Shown piece by piece: positions 16,632-26,301 of a stretch of 64,000 nucleotides of DNA. Source of the DNA: Brevibacillus invocatus (GTDB lineage: Bacteria; Bacillota; Bacilli; Brevibacillales; Brevibacillaceae). Every line of letters begins with the position of its first letter. Position 1 is the stretch's first letter. Position numbers and translations under genes: made by a program. The notes beneath the pieces are model-generated. The model saw only the letters and a list, made by a program, of their open reading frames with translations. It searched no databases and was not told where the DNA came from. The stretch lies in contig NZ_RHHR01000003.1 of NCBI RefSeq assembly GCF_003710915.1, forward strand, positions 168,695-232,694. Direction: 5' to 3'.

Positions 16632-17891
16632 TTAAGTCAAAGTTATGACGAGGTCTTCCCGTTTCACTACTTGCTGTTCGCCTGTTCCCATCTCCTTGAG
16701 GAGAACCGTCCCATTGGCAAGCTCGGATTCGCCGATAATGGCTGTAAAACGCGCTTCCAATCGGTCTGCTTGCTTTAGCTGGGCCTTCATTTTGCGATCC
16801 AGGTAATCCAGCTCGGCAATGACTCCTGCCTGGCGCAGCTGATCGACAAGCACGAACGCTGTTGCTTTTGCTTCAGGTGTTTGCACGACGACGAAGCAAT
16901 CGATGCCGCCAGTCGTCGGAAGCGAAATCCCTTGTTTTTCCAGTGCGAGCAGCAAGCGCTCGATGCTGAGTGCAAAGCCGATGCCCGGCATATCGTCTCC
17001 ACCCAGGTCTGCCACCAGACCATTGTAGCGACCACCGCCGCAAAGTGTTTCCACAGCTCCGATCTCCGCCATCTTGATCTCGAATGCAGTCAATGTGTAG
17101 TAATCAAGACCACGCACCAGTCGCGGATTGACATGATACGGAATCTGCAACGCTTCCAGATAGCCTTTGACCGCGTCAAAGTGAGCAGCAGACTCTTCAC
17201 TCAGGTAATCCAGGATGGAAGGAGCATCCTTGGTCAGCGACTTGCACTTCTCGTTTTTACAGTCCAGTACGCGCAGCGGATTGCGATCAATCCGGGATTG
17301 GCAGTCCTCACACAGCTCTGAGCGCACCGCGTTCAGGTGAGCGAGCAAATACTCCCGATGACGTGCCCGGTCTTCCAATGTCCCCACGCTGTTCAGTTCG
17401 ACGGAGAGCCCGGTCAAGCCCAGCTCCTGGTACAAGCGAATGGCTACGCTAATGACTTCCGCGTCGATGGCCGGGTCACTGCTGCCAATCGCCTCCACGC
17501 CAAACTGCACGAATTGGCGGTAGCGCCCTGCCTGTGGACGCTCGTGGCGAAACATCGGTCCCAGGTAATACTGCTTGGTGGGCTGGTTCGGTGATCCGTA
17601 CAGCTTGTTTTCCACGTAGGAGCGCACGACACCCGCTGTCCCCTCCGGACGAAGCGTCAAGGCATCTGTACTGCGCGGATTGGCGACGCTGTACATCTCT
17701 TTCTCCACGACATCCGTCGTCTCGCCAACGCCGCGAATGAACAGCTCTGTACTCTCGAAGAGCGGGGTGCGAATTTCCTGATAGTTATAGCGGCGGCAGA
17801 GATCGCGGGCTTTGCTCTCCACGTACTGCCACAGCTCCACGGTACCCGGCAAAATATCCTGTGTTCCGCGGGGAATCTGAATTTTTTTCAT
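16632..17891 (-). CDS. hisS: histidyl-tRNA synthetase
   Basis: 419 residues, class II HisRS. Start [16 protein letters not shown] is typical. Motif 2 [19 protein letters not shown]; histidine-specific motifs [15 protein letters not shown] (HisA) and [14 protein letters not shown] (HisB); motif 3 [16 protein letters not shown]-terminal anticodon-binding domain ([18 protein letters not shown]). ATG at 17891 with GGAGG in reach. First gene of the hisS-aspS operon, downstream of a T-box leader. Confidence 0.97.
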   Translation of the reverse strand: MKKIQIPRGTQDILPGTVELWQYVESKARDLCRRYNYQEIRTPLFESTELFIRGVGETTDVVEKEMYSVANPRSTDALTLRPEGTAGVVRSYVENKLYGSPNQPTKQYYLGPMFRHERPQAGRYRQFVQFGVEAIGSSDPAIDAEVISVAIRLYQELGLTGLSVELNSVGTLEDRARHREYLLAHLNAVRSELCEDCQSRIDRNPLRVLDCKNEKCKSLTKDAPSILDYLSEESAAHFDAVKGYLEALQIPYHVNPRLVRGLDYYTLTAFEIKMAEIGAVETLCGGGRYNGLVADLGGDDMPGIGFALSIERLLLALEKQGISLPTTGGIDCFVVVQTPEAKATAFVLVDQLRQAGVIAELDYLDRKMKAQLKQADRLEARFTAIIGESELANGTVLLKEMGTGEQQVVKREDLVITLT

Positions 17892-17941
17892 GAAAGTGAA
17901 CCTCCATTGTTCTCCCCGTTATGGGGGAAGCAAAGAAATAT

Positions 17942-18265
17942 GAAAAAAAGCCCCTCGTCGCCTGACATGGTGCGTACGCCACATGTCAGGGACGAGAGAC
18001 TTGTTTTATCTCCCGTGGTGCCACCCTGCTTGAATGTCTTCTTGTGAAAACGAATAGACATTCCACTTTTATGCCCATAACGCGGGCCAGCGCCTGCCAG
18101 TTACTAAGGGAGTCAACACGCTCCATCCGTTCACTGCGGTCTTCGGGGATGTCATTCACCAGGTCGTCATATACAAGCACTCTCAGCCACGGTGCTTGCT
18201 CTCTGCTCTAGCGTCTCCTGATTACTCGTTCCCGTCATCAGATCTCGTTCATTTTGTTGAAAAAA
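17942..18265 (-). promoter_or_regulatory. T-box leader of the hisS-aspS operon
   Basis: Minus strand carries the T-box sequence AGGGTGGCACCACGGG (about 18013-18028), and a very strong terminator: CTCGTC.CCTGACATG.. pairs with ..CCATGTCAGGCGACGAG (17954-17996), then a T run (17943-17950). Upstream sequence to about 18265 folds into Stem I-like arms with the conserved early GAACGAGTAATCAGG. The loop GAATGACATCCCC (around 18146-18157) contains GAC followed by A, an Asp codon, overlapping CAU, a His codon. The motif and terminator are seen; which tRNA is sensed is inferred. Confidence 0.92.
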
Positions 18266-18276
18266 GCTTAATGTGA

Positions 18277-18305
18277 ATCATAGCAAACTCGTTATCCGTC
18301 GTCAA
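18277..18305 (-). promoter_or_regulatory. sigma-A promoter for the hisS leader
   Basis: Minus strand TTGACG (18300-18305), 17-base spacer, TATGAT (18277-18282). It lies just upstream of the T-box leader and inside the gap after hemZ. Confidence 0.8.
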
Positions 18306-18339
18306 CAGGCACATCTAAAAAACATTTTTTAACGAAGCC

Positions 18340-19851
18340 TCAAGACTGCACGGCCGACTTTCCTGCGTAGACTTCATTTAGATCTCGCAGCTTGTTTTCT
18401 ACCAAAATCTTGTAGGTATCATTGTACGTCTTCGGATCTTTGGGATTGGGCCAGCGCGTCAATTTTCCGCTGCCTGGAGCCATCAGCTTGGAGACAGCGC
18501 CACAGCCAAGTCCCAGAATCGTCTGCACTTCTTCCATAATCATGATATTATAAATACTTTCCTGATCTGGCAGAGAATATCCTACGTTCTCTAAATTTCC
18601 CAGTATATTTTTTTGACGGTACAAATAGTAGGGTGCGTAACCATTCGCCTGCGTCCAATCCGAAGCCATCTGCATCATAGCGCTGATTTCGTCTCTGCTG
18701 GCTACCCGGTAACGTTCCTTGTTCTGCGTCATTTCCGAAGCTCGCTTAAAAGATAGGGTGTGCACGGTCAATGATGCCGGCATCAGCTTCTCTACTTCAC
18801 GCAGGCTATGCGCCAGCTCTGCCAGCCCCTCATTCGGCAAGCCGATGATTAAGTCCATATTGATATTGGTCAAACCCATTTCCATCGCCAAATGGTATTT
18901 CTCGATCGTCTCTTCCACCGTATGATGACGACCGATCGCCTGCAAGGTCTCCTGGGTAAACGACTGCGGGTTGATGCTGATGCGATCTACTTCCCAGCGC
19001 TTCATCACTTCCAGCTTTTCCCGGGTAATCGTATCGGGTCTGCCAGCCTCTACCGTCAGCTCTCGAACCTTGTCCATGTGCGGAAACTTGCGATGCATGG
19101 TTTGAAACAGCATGTCCATGTCCTCAGCGGTAATACTGGTCGGTGTCCCGCCGCCAAAGTAGATCGAGGTGATCTTCTGATCGTGCTCTGTCAGCCATTC
19201 CCCGATGCGTTCCAGCTCGTAGTGAAGCCCTTCGAGAAATGGATTGACTGAAGCGGTATGGCTGCGAATGGCATATGCAGGAAACGTACAGTAGGCACAC
19301 TTCGTCGGACAAAAGGGGATGCCAATATAAATGGACAGTTCCTGGTCGACTTGATAAAAGTCAGGAACAACGCGCAGCTGACGATCCACAATCTCCTGCA
19401 GGAGCTGCAGCTTGTAAGGTCGCAACACAACGTCCTGCTGCAGCCGCCGATGAGCCTCCTCCTTGCTGACTCCAGATGAAAGGAGCTGATGAAGCAATTT
19501 TGTCGGGCGAATTCCGATCAGGATTCCCCACCCTTGTTCCATACCCGTATATTCTTCCAGCACTAGCAGCAAAGCGTAATTAACGGCCTGCTTGGCGGTC
19601 TTGCGCATCGCTTTTTCCTCCAGGCTTACATAGCTGCGCTGCACCTGGTGAAAAAGCCGTTTATGCCCGTCAAACAGTTCACTGTCAGCCACGACACCAT
19701 CTGCTTGCTGGCGGAGCGATAATTTGAGCTTTAGACCCGGCTCATCTGTCCAGCGACTGACGAAAGCAAGCGCCGGATCTTCGTAAAACAAGGCGAGAAT
19801 CAAGGAGACTTCCCGCTCAAATGTGTGTCCTTCACACCTAATTTCAATCAT
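18340..19851 (-). CDS. hemZ: HemZ-type oxygen-independent coproporphyrinogen III dehydrogenase (radical SAM)
   Basis: About 503 residues. N-terminal unique region (MIEIRCEGHTFEREVSLI) as in HemZ, then a radical SAM core from about residue 170: IGIPFCPTKCAYCTFPAY gives the CxxxCxxC cluster motif, followed by YFGGGTPTSI and the SINPQSF segment. C-terminal HemN-like part follows. HemZ serves haem synthesis without oxygen. ATG at 19872 is in frame, but AGGTGA lies five bases before the ATG at 19851, whose product matches family starts. Stands alone, between the hisS T-box promoter and a small HTH gene. Confidence 0.9.
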   Translation of the reverse strand: MIEIRCEGHTFEREVSLILALFYEDPALAFVSRWTDEPGLKLKLSLRQQADGVVADSELFDGHKRLFHQVQRSYVSLEEKAMRKTAKQAVNYALLLVLEEYTGMEQGWGILIGIRPTKLLHQLLSSGVSKEEAHRRLQQDVVLRPYKLQLLQEIVDRQLRVVPDFYQVDQELSIYIGIPFCPTKCAYCTFPAYAIRSHTASVNPFLEGLHYELERIGEWLTEHDQKITSIYFGGGTPTSITAEDMDMLFQTMHRKFPHMDKVRELTVEAGRPDTITREKLEVMKRWEVDRISINPQSFTQETLQAIGRHHTVEETIEKYHLAMEMGLTNINMDLIIGLPNEGLAELAHSLREVEKLMPASLTVHTLSFKRASEMTQNKERYRVASRDEISAMMQMASDWTQANGYAPYYLYRQKNILGNLENVGYSLPDQESIYNIMIMEEVQTILGLGCGAVSKLMAPGSGKLTRWPNPKDPKTYNDTYKILVENKLRDLNEVYAGKSAVQS

Positions 19852-19950
19852 TGGGTTCACCTGCTTTTTCATTTGCCACCCTTCATCTTAGCCGACCCCA
19901 AAAGTCCGGTCAACCTTCCAAGTGGCGAACCCAGACCAAAAGATAGATGG

Positions 19951-20124
19951 TTAAGGCTTCAGGCGTTTGCGCAAGGATTGGACATCCCTGACGCTAATAT
20001 GAAATTCTCTGGACATCTCAATATCATTGAGCTGCGACTCTTTTTCCAAAAAATCGTGAAAATCGACGGAAAACAGTTTCCGGTTCAATTCTTGGGCAAA
20101 GGTCTCCTTGTGGGACTGTCTCAC
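19951..20124 (-). CDS. 57-residue helix-turn-helix-like protein
   Basis: Minus-strand frame with a GTG at 20124, preceded by AGGAGGAAG, ending in TAA at 19951-19953. The charged chain starts RQSHKETFAQELNRKL and ends in a segment that looks like a DNA-recognition helix pair, IEMSREFHISVRDVQSLRKR, similar in pattern to sigma region 4 or other HTH turns. No family name can be given with confidence. It lies 99 bp upstream of hemZ on the same strand and may be co-transcribed; a regulatory link is possible but not shown. Confidence 0.7.
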   Translation of the reverse strand: MRQSHKETFAQELNRKLFSVDFHDFLEKESQLNDIEMSREFHISVRDVQSLRKRLKP

Positions 20125-20330
20125 GTCTCTTCCTCCTAGCTGCCTTCTCTTAACTCTAGTATTGCCGCCGCGCCCGATCTGTCATACGCAGATTTCTTGC
20201 AGAAGTTTGTCGGTTGTTGCAGGAAAAAGAAGGATAGAGGGCGAATGAGGTACCTTTACCCTATGTTTTACCAAAATCATGGTAAATGCGTTGTTTGATG
20301 CATGCAAAAAATTCGGAAAGGATGTCTATC

Positions 20331-22202
20331 GTGTTTGTTCGTCAAAAATTCCTGAAGATGCTCCTGACTATCGTCTGTGCCGTCTCCATCCCTGTCACTT
20401 CAGCTTGGGCCGCCGGTTCTGTTCAGGTCACTGTGGACAAGCTGAACGTCCGATCTGGTCCCAGCCTCCAGGACACGATTATTACGACCCTCCCGAACCA
20501 AACTGTACTCCCGGTCATCTCGCAACAAAATGATTGGGTGCAAGTCAAATTGCCCGATGGAAAAAACGGTTGGGTAGCCAACTGGCTCGTCTCTTCGACA
20601 CCGTCGTCCCAGACACAGACACCTGCTGCTAAAGCCCAGGTGGAGAGCACAACCGACAATCTGAATGTCCGTTCTGGACCGGGAACGAATCACTCTGTCG
20701 TGCAGCAAATTGGACTTGGGACACGATACTCCGTCCTGCAAAAGAACGGCGACTGGATCGAGATTCAATTATCCGGCCAAAGCAAAGGCTGGGTAGCAGC
20801 ATGGTTGGTGAAAGAAGTTGGCGCTAGTGGAGGGACAACTCCAGTGGGAAGCAGCAATCCTCCTGCCGCCACTACACCAAATGAATCACCCGTTACACTG
20901 CCCACACAAGTCGTAACACCGAAGCCTGGCACCGTGCAAGGAGCTAGTCTGACACTTGACTCTGCTCCCTATATCTATGCCACGCCTGATAGCCAGACTC
21001 CGGCCATTGGCCAATTGCATGCTGGAGCGACAGTCACCGTGCTCGCCCAGCAAAACGGTTGGGTCCAGTTTCCCTATCATGGTGTGAACGCCTGGATCAA
21101 GGCCGAAGAGCAAAAAAACTCTCAGCCGGAACAAGAATCTGAACACGGGACGGGTCCTGGGCAACCAGACAGCCAGCCAGTAAGTCCTGGATCGGCAGAC
21201 AAACCGGCCGTTCAGAAAGCAACCGTCAATACTGACGGACTCAATCTGCGCAGTGAAGCCAATACGTCCAGTACGATTCTGACCACGCTAGCCACCGGCA
21301 CCAGCTTGACCGTGCTGGAAAAGCAAGGAGACTGGTACCGTGTCACAACACCAGACGGAAAAACCGGATGGGTAGCCGGATGGTTAGTTACCGTAGCCCA
21401 GCCCGTATTCCCTACTCCTGCTGGCCCGCATGTGACGATTATCAATCCCGATACCAATATTCGCTCAGGCCCTGGCACCCAGCATGAAATCATCAAGCGT
21501 GTACAGACTGGCGAGAAATATGAAATCGTCAAGACTGAAGGCGACTGGTTCCAAGTGAGCTTCCAAGATGGAACAACCGGTTACATAGCCGGCTGGCTCG
21601 TCTCCACCGTAGGCGTACCTGCTGTATTGAAGAGCAATGAACTGGTAAACAAAGTGATCGTCGTAGATGCAGGACACGGAGGAAATGATAATGGCGCCAC
21701 AGGCTCCAGCTTTGCCACTCTGGAAAAGACGGTAAATCTGCAGGTTGCCCTCATTCTCCGCAAGAAATTGGAATCTGCCGGGGCCAAGGTCATTATGACC
21801 CGCGCCGATGACCGCAAGCTGACCCTTCAGCAAAGGGTAGACGTGGCCATCCATAACCAAGCAGATATCTTCGTCAGCATCCATCATAATACGCACCCGA
21901 ATACCGCTACCAACGGAACCATTGTTTTCTATTTCAACAATGGCAACTCCAGCAAGCTGGCGTCACTCGTCCAAAATGAGATCGTCAAGGCGACCAGCTA
22001 CAAAGATATGAACGCGCGTTATGGCAACTACTTCGTGCTGCGTGAGAATCCCGTCCCGTCCATCCTGGCTGAGATCGGATTTCTCTCCAACTACAACGAT
22101 GAGATCCGCGTACGTTCCGAGCAGCAACAGGAGCTGGCTGCCGATGGATTGTACAAAGGGATCATTCAGTACTTTACGACACAAAGCAATCAAGGCGGTT
22201 AA
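20331..22202 (+). CDS. secreted N-acetylmuramoyl-L-alanine amidase with SH3b repeats (YrvJ-like)
   Basis: About 623 residues. Signal peptide FLKMLLTIVCAVSIPVTSAWA. Five SH3b units follow: LNVRSGPSLQDT, LNVRSGPGTNHS, a degenerate third (YIYATPDSQTP), LNLRSEANTSS and TNIRSGPGTQHE, each ending GWVA.WLV or GYIAGWLV, joined by Pro/Ser/Gln linkers. The C-terminus is a zinc Amidase_3 domain: VIVVDAGHGGNDNGATG, E in LEKTVNLQVAL, SIHHNTHPN and ILAEIGFLSN. It cleaves peptide from glycan in peptidoglycan. The frame is open from 20286; the GTG at 20331 with AAAGGATG ahead best fits the signal peptide. Same locus as B. subtilis yrvJ, but transcribed against its neighbours. Confidence 0.93.
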   Translation: MFVRQKFLKMLLTIVCAVSIPVTSAWAAGSVQVTVDKLNVRSGPSLQDTIITTLPNQTVLPVISQQNDWVQVKLPDGKNGWVANWLVSSTPSSQTQTPAAKAQVESTTDNLNVRSGPGTNHSVVQQIGLGTRYSVLQKNGDWIEIQLSGQSKGWVAAWLVKEVGASGGTTPVGSSNPPAATTPNESPVTLPTQVVTPKPGTVQGASLTLDSAPYIYATPDSQTPAIGQLHAGATVTVLAQQNGWVQFPYHGVNAWIKAEEQKNSQPEQESEHGTGPGQPDSQPVSPGSADKPAVQKATVNTDGLNLRSEANTSSTILTTLATGTSLTVLEKQGDWYRVTTPDGKTGWVAGWLVTVAQPVFPTPAGPHVTIINPDTNIRSGPGTQHEIIKRVQTGEKYEIVKTEGDWFQVSFQDGTTGYIAGWLVSTVGVPAVLKSNELVNKVIVVDAGHGGNDNGATGSSFATLEKTVNLQVALILRKKLESAGAKVIMTRADDRKLTLQQRVDVAIHNQADIFVSIHHNTHPNTATNGTIVFYFNNGNSSKLASLVQNEIVKATSYKDMNARYGNYFVLRENPVPSILAEIGFLSNYNDEIRVRSEQQQELAADGLYKGIIQYFTTQSNQGG

Positions 22203-22223
22203 TAACAACTTGCCTGCAAACCA

Positions 22224-22286
22224 AAAAGCCCTCTGGCAAACAGCAGACACGCGTAAGTGCCTACCTGCTGCCAGAGGGCTTATTAA
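22224..22286. terminator. bidirectional terminator between amidase and SDR-like gene
   Basis: AAGCCCTCTGGCA (22227-22239) and TGCCAGAGGGCTT (22270-22282) form a perfect 13-bp stem enclosing a 30-base loop with its own short pairing (GCAG..CTGC). A-rich and T/A-rich flanks suit termination of both converging genes. Confidence 0.8.
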
Positions 22287-22302
22287 TTTCGTTAAATCAT
22301 TT

Positions 22303-22854
22303 TCAATAGGCTGGACGCTTTTCCCACGGCTCGACCACACCGACAATCGAAAGGGGTTGATCATTGCGAATAGCGTTTACCACTCCTTGAGCGATCTCCT
22401 GATTGGACAGCCAGCGAGCCGAATTTCCCTCCAGGACAAAACCGAGAATGACACGACGATATTGGCAATTGGCAGTCGGTACGATCTGAGGGGGCTTCTT
22501 CCAGGCTCCGCTGCCGCACACCTGGAGAAGCCTCCACTCCTGCTCCTGTCGAGATAGGGCCATCTGGATAGTCGTGAGCGCCTCAGGTGCCGTCAGATGG
22601 ATCCATGACACGACCAGATCAAGCGGTCCGTTGCGTAAAAGCAAGGCTTCCATCGCTGCCCTCAGCTCGTGTGTCTGATGGTAATCCAGTTGGATATAGT
22701 CCACGGTCTCTGGCTGTGACAGTCCTTGCAGCACACGCTCAAACCTCTCGCGATTGCGTCCTACGACCGCCACCAGATACCCTTGCTCGACCAACCATCG
22801 CACCACGTCTTTCAGCATACCTGTACCGCCCACCACGAGTGCCTTTTTGCTCAT
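22303..22854 (-). CDS. short NAD(P)-binding Rossmann (SDR-like) protein
   Basis: 183 residues. N-terminal ALVVGGTGMLKDVVRWLVE is a GxGG/TGxxxx dinucleotide-binding loop, followed by VVGRNRERFERV, where Arg after the second strand suggests NADP. DLVVSWIHLTAPEAL takes the place of the SDR NNAG strand. The usual YxxxK active site is not obvious, and the protein is shorter than typical SDRs, so catalysis is uncertain. It is known in Bacillales mainly as a short-chain dehydrogenase-annotated protein of unknown role. ATG at 22854 after GAGAGGA. Lies 25 bp after dtd. Confidence 0.72.
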   Translation of the reverse strand: MSKKALVVGGTGMLKDVVRWLVEQGYLVAVVGRNRERFERVLQGLSQPETVDYIQLDYHQTHELRAAMEALLLRNGPLDLVVSWIHLTAPEALTTIQMALSRQEQEWRLLQVCGSGAWKKPPQIVPTANCQYRRVILGFVLEGNSARWLSNQEIAQGVVNAIRNDQPLSIVGVVEPWEKRPAY

Positions 22855-22879
22855 GTCATCCTCTCCCTTATCAGAACTT

Positions 22880-23317
22880 TTAGGATTCTACGATCAAGGT
22901 AACGGGACCGTCGTTTAAGAGACGTACATCCATCATCGCACCAAAGCGGCCTGTCTCTACAAGCAAGCCCTTCTCGCGCAATTTGCTGTTGAAAAGCTCG
23001 TACAAGGGCTCTGCCTGCTCAGGTCTCGCAGCACTCATGAAATTGGGACGTCTTCCCTTCCGGCAGTCTCCATACAACGTAAATTGGGAGACAGACAAGA
23101 TTTGCCCGCCTGTTTCCAGTACAGAGTGGTTCATTTTCCCATCCTCGTCTTCAAAGATCCGCAGATTTGCCACCTTGTCCGCGACAAAATCGACGTCTTT
23201 TTCGCTATCCTCGTGTGTAATCCCAACCAGCAAAAGCAAGCCGTGATCAATTTTCCCGACCATATCTCCCGCTACCGTCACACTTGCTTCTCGCGTTCGC
23301 TGAACAACAACTCTCAT
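22880..23317 (-). CDS. dtd: D-aminoacyl-tRNA deacylase
   Basis: 145 residues, full DTD length. Start [17 protein letters not shown] and [20 protein letters not shown] are typical; the catalytic [17 protein letters not shown] motif and the second active-site motif NDGPVTL near the C-terminus are intact. DTD removes D-amino acids wrongly attached to tRNA. ATG at 23317. Downstream of rel on the same strand, as in B. subtilis relA-dtd, but a terminator lies between them. Confidence 0.97.
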   Translation of the reverse strand: MRVVVQRTREASVTVAGDMVGKIDHGLLLLVGITHEDSEKDVDFVADKVANLRIFEDEDGKMNHSVLETGGQILSVSQFTLYGDCRKGRRPNFMSAARPEQAEPLYELFNSKLREKGLLVETGRFGAMMDVRLLNDGPVTLIVES

Positions 23318-23362
23318 CCTGTTTCATCCTCCTATAGCCACACCCATTTACGAAATGAAAGA

Positions 23363-23395
23363 AGAACACCCGATCCTCTTGGAGATCAGGTGCTT
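23363..23395 (-). terminator. terminator after rel
   Basis: GCACCTGATC and GATCGGGTGT pair around TCCAAGAG on the minus strand, followed by TCTTCTTTC. The stem overlaps the rel stop codon (23386-23388). The T tract is broken, so termination may be partial and allow dtd expression. Confidence 0.65.
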
Positions 23396-25557
23396 AATAT
23401 CCGGCGAACCGAATAAATATCCTTGATGCGTTTAATCCGCTCTACCACTTTTTGCAGGTGGTCGATATTGCTGATCGAGATCGTCATGTGGATCGTGGCG
23501 ACCCGGTTTTTATCTGCCTTGCCACTGACCGCTGCGATATTGGTTTTGGTTTCCGCCACTACCTGCAGCACATCGTTCAAGAGTCCACTCCGATCGTTTC
23601 CAGTAATCTCGATATCGACATTGAAATTATGCTTGAACTCCGTATCCCATTCCACGTCGATCAAGCGCTCCGAACAATCCTCGGTCGCAATGTTGGGACA
23701 GTCCAGACGATGCACAGAAACGCCTCTGCCGCGTGTAATAAAGCCGATGATCTGATCACCTGGAACGGGTGTACAGCAGCGGGAGATACGAACCAGCAGA
23801 TTGTCTACCCCACGAACCTTGACGCCGGATTCACTTCTCTTATTTTGAGAGGAAGGGGTCGGCTTTATTTCTGGAATGACCGGATTCTGCTCTTCACGCT
23901 CACGGCGCAACTTGTCTACCAGTCGCGTCACGATTTGTGAAGCGGTAATGCCTCCGTACCCAACCGCTGCAAACATGTCTTCAGATCCTTGAAAATTGAA
24001 GCGTGCCGCTGCTTCTTTCAGGTTGGCTTCGACCATCGCTTCCTTGACGTCAAAGCCGCGCGACTTCACTTCTGATTCAACCATTTGCTGGCCTTTTGCG
24101 ACATTCTCTTCTCGTTTTTCTTTTTTAAACCATTGTTTAATTTTATTGCGGGCATGCGCTGACTTGGCCATTTTCAACCAGTCCTGGCTGGGTCCGTACG
24201 AATGCTTGGACGTGAGAATTTCGACGATATCGCCCGTCTTCATCGCATAATCCAACGGAACAATCTTTCCGTTTACCTTGGCTCCAATCGTCCGGTTACC
24301 GACCGCTGAGTGAATGCGATACGAAAAGTCGAGAGGAACAGAGCCTTTTGGCAGCTCCACCACATCGCCCTTCGGCGTAAAGACAAAGACCGTATCGGAA
24401 AACAAATCCTGCTTTAGGCTTTCCATGAATTCCTGAGCATTTGGTGCTTCCTCGGAACCACCCTCGATCATTTCCCGCAAATTGCCCAGTTTTTCGGCAA
24501 ACGTGCCTTGCACGACGTTCTTGCCTTCCTTGTATGCCCAGTGTGCAGCAATCCCGATCTCTGCTGTCTGGTGCATATCCCACGTGCGAATCTGAACCTC
24601 CAAAGGCTCACCCTTGGGTCCGATGACCGTCGTATGGAGAGACTGGTACATGTTGGTCTTGGGCATGGCAATATAGTCCTTGAATCTGCCAGGCATGGGC
24701 TTCCATAAGGTGTGCACAATGCCAAGGACCGCGTAACAGTCGCGAATGTCGTTCACAATAACACGAAGAGCAAGCAGGTCATAAATTTCATTAAACTGCT
24801 TGTTTTGCTTCGTCATCTTTTTATAGATGCTGTAGATGTGCTTCGGACGCCCCGAAATTTCGGCCTCGATACTCAGTTCCCCGAGCTTCTCCCTGATCGT
24901 AGCTGAAGCTTCATTTAAGTACGCTTCACGCTCAACCCGTTTCTTTTGCATCAGGTTGACGATCCGGTAATACTGCTGCGGGTTCAGATAACGAAGGGAG
25001 GTATCTTCAAGCTCCCACTTCACAGACGCAATCCCCAAACGATGCGCCAATGGAGCGAAAATCTCCAGCGTTTCGTCGGAAATCTCCCGCTGCTTTTCCT
25101 CAGACATATGGCGCAAGGTTCGCATATTGTGAAGGCGGTCAGCCAGCTTGATCATAATGACGCGAATATCCTGGGCCATCGCTACCAGCATTTTGCGGTG
25201 GTTCTCAGCCAACTGCTCTTCTTTGGACTTGTATTTGATTTTCTCCAGCTTGGTCACACCATCAACCAGCAGCGCCACGTCCGGCCCAAACTGATCCCGG
25301 AGATCCTCCAGTGTCACCGGTGTGTCTTCTACTACATCGTGTAAAAATCCCGCAGCAATCGTCACCGCATCCATGTGCAAATTTGCAAGGATACCCGCGA
25401 CTGCGATCGGATGCATGATATAAGGAACGCCTGATTTGCGTATTTGACCCTCATGTGCTTTGTTTGCCAGTTCATAAGCACGTTTAATCATGTCCAAATC
25501 ATCTTGTGATAGATACGTGCTCGCCTTTTTTACTACCTCATCAATACCCGTAATCAT
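23386..25557 (-). CDS. relA: bifunctional (p)ppGpp synthetase/hydrolase Rel
   Basis: About 723 residues. HD hydrolase domain with AAGFLHDVVEDTPVT near residue 70, synthetase domain with NDIRDCYAVLG, GRFKDYIAMPKTNMYQSLHT and EVQIRTWDMHQTAEIG, TGS domain (DTVFVFTPKGDVVELPKGS), zinc-finger region with CCTPVPGD and HRLDCPN, and C-terminal ACT. Both catalytic sites look intact. It makes and degrades the stringent-response alarmone. The frame is open from 25581 (MRGYGKGT), but the ATG at 25557 after GGAAGGG fits family starts. Gene order recJ-apt-rel-dtd matches B. subtilis. Confidence 0.97.
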   Translation of the reverse strand: MITGIDEVVKKASTYLSQDDLDMIKRAYELANKAHEGQIRKSGVPYIMHPIAVAGILANLHMDAVTIAAGFLHDVVEDTPVTLEDLRDQFGPDVALLVDGVTKLEKIKYKSKEEQLAENHRKMLVAMAQDIRVIMIKLADRLHNMRTLRHMSEEKQREISDETLEIFAPLAHRLGIASVKWELEDTSLRYLNPQQYYRIVNLMQKKRVEREAYLNEASATIREKLGELSIEAEISGRPKHIYSIYKKMTKQNKQFNEIYDLLALRVIVNDIRDCYAVLGIVHTLWKPMPGRFKDYIAMPKTNMYQSLHTTVIGPKGEPLEVQIRTWDMHQTAEIGIAAHWAYKEGKNVVQGTFAEKLGNLREMIEGGSEEAPNAQEFMESLKQDLFSDTVFVFTPKGDVVELPKGSVPLDFSYRIHSAVGNRTIGAKVNGKIVPLDYAMKTGDIVEILTSKHSYGPSQDWLKMAKSAHARNKIKQWFKKEKREENVAKGQQMVESEVKSRGFDVKEAMVEANLKEAAARFNFQGSEDMFAAVGYGGITASQIVTRLVDKLRREREEQNPVIPEIKPTPSSQNKRSESGVKVRGVDNLLVRISRCCTPVPGDQIIGFITRGRGVSVHRLDCPNIATEDCSERLIDVEWDTEFKHNFNVDIEITGNDRSGLLNDVLQVVAETKTNIAAVSGKADKNRVATIHMTISISNIDHLQKVVERIKRIKDIYSVRRILST

Positions 25558-25734
25558 AGTTCCCTTCCCATATCCTCTCATAGAAAAAGCGTATAATGAA
25601 GCCTTTCGAAGAAGCTGGTCCTTCCTTCATGGAAACTTTACAAAGCGGAATCAATTCTATTTCATCCTATTATCTTTTAAGTCGTTCGGGTTGTAAAGGT
25701 GATTTCCCCGGTAAAAGCAAGAAGTACGCGCGAA

Positions 25735-25772
25735 AAAAGCAAAAAACGGGCACAAGGCCCGCTTTCTTGGAA
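25735..25772 (-). terminator. terminator after apt
   Basis: Minus strand: AGCGGGC and GCCCGTT pair around a CTTGT loop, followed by TTTTTGCTTTTTT. It is placed directly after the apt stop and before the rel promoter region. Confidence 0.8.
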
Positions 25773-25776
25773 CGAT

Positions 25777-26289
25777 CTAGTATTGAATCAAGGATTTTAC
25801 TGGGATGTCACCCATTTTGTTGCGTCCGTCGAGATAGCTCAGTTCAATCAGGAATGCTGCACCTACGACTTTTCCGCCCAATTGCTCGATCAATTGAATG
25901 GTGGTCTCGATGGTACCGCCTGTCGCCAAAAGGTCATCAGCGATCAGTACACGTTGACCCGGTGTGATCGCATCCACGTGAACGGCCAGCGCATCTTTTC
26001 CGTACTCCAGGTTGTAGTCAGCCTTGATAGACTCATAGGGCAGCTTGCCAGATTTACGGATCGGAACAAAGCCGATCTTCATTTCATAGGAAAGCGGCGC
26101 CCCTACCACAAAACCGCGCGCTTCCGGACCCGCAATGACATCAGCCTGCACTTCGCGAGCGAATACCGCCAGCTCCTGAATCGCCGCATGGTAAGCAGGA
26201 CCATCTTTGAGCAGAGTCGTAATATCCTTGAAGCGAATGCCTGGTTGGGGAAAATCGGGAATAACGCGAATGTATTGTTTAAAATCCAT
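25777..26289 (-). CDS. apt: adenine phosphoribosyltransferase
   Basis: 170 residues. [20 protein letters not shown] and KDITTLL are the typical N-terminus; [18 protein letters not shown] and the PRPP-binding [17 protein letters not shown] with the acidic pair are intact. Converts adenine and PRPP to AMP. A TTG one codon upstream opens the frame; the ATG at 26289 after TAGGAGGAG is the natural start. It starts 10 bp after recJ, so recJ-apt are co-transcribed. Confidence 0.97.
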   Translation of the reverse strand: MDFKQYIRVIPDFPQPGIRFKDITTLLKDGPAYHAAIQELAVFAREVQADVIAGPEARGFVVGAPLSYEMKIGFVPIRKSGKLPYESIKADYNLEYGKDALAVHVDAITPGQRVLIADDLLATGGTIETTIQLIEQLGGKVVGAAFLIELSYLDGRNKMGDIPVKSLIQY

Positions 26290-26301
26290 CAATAACTCCT
26301 C

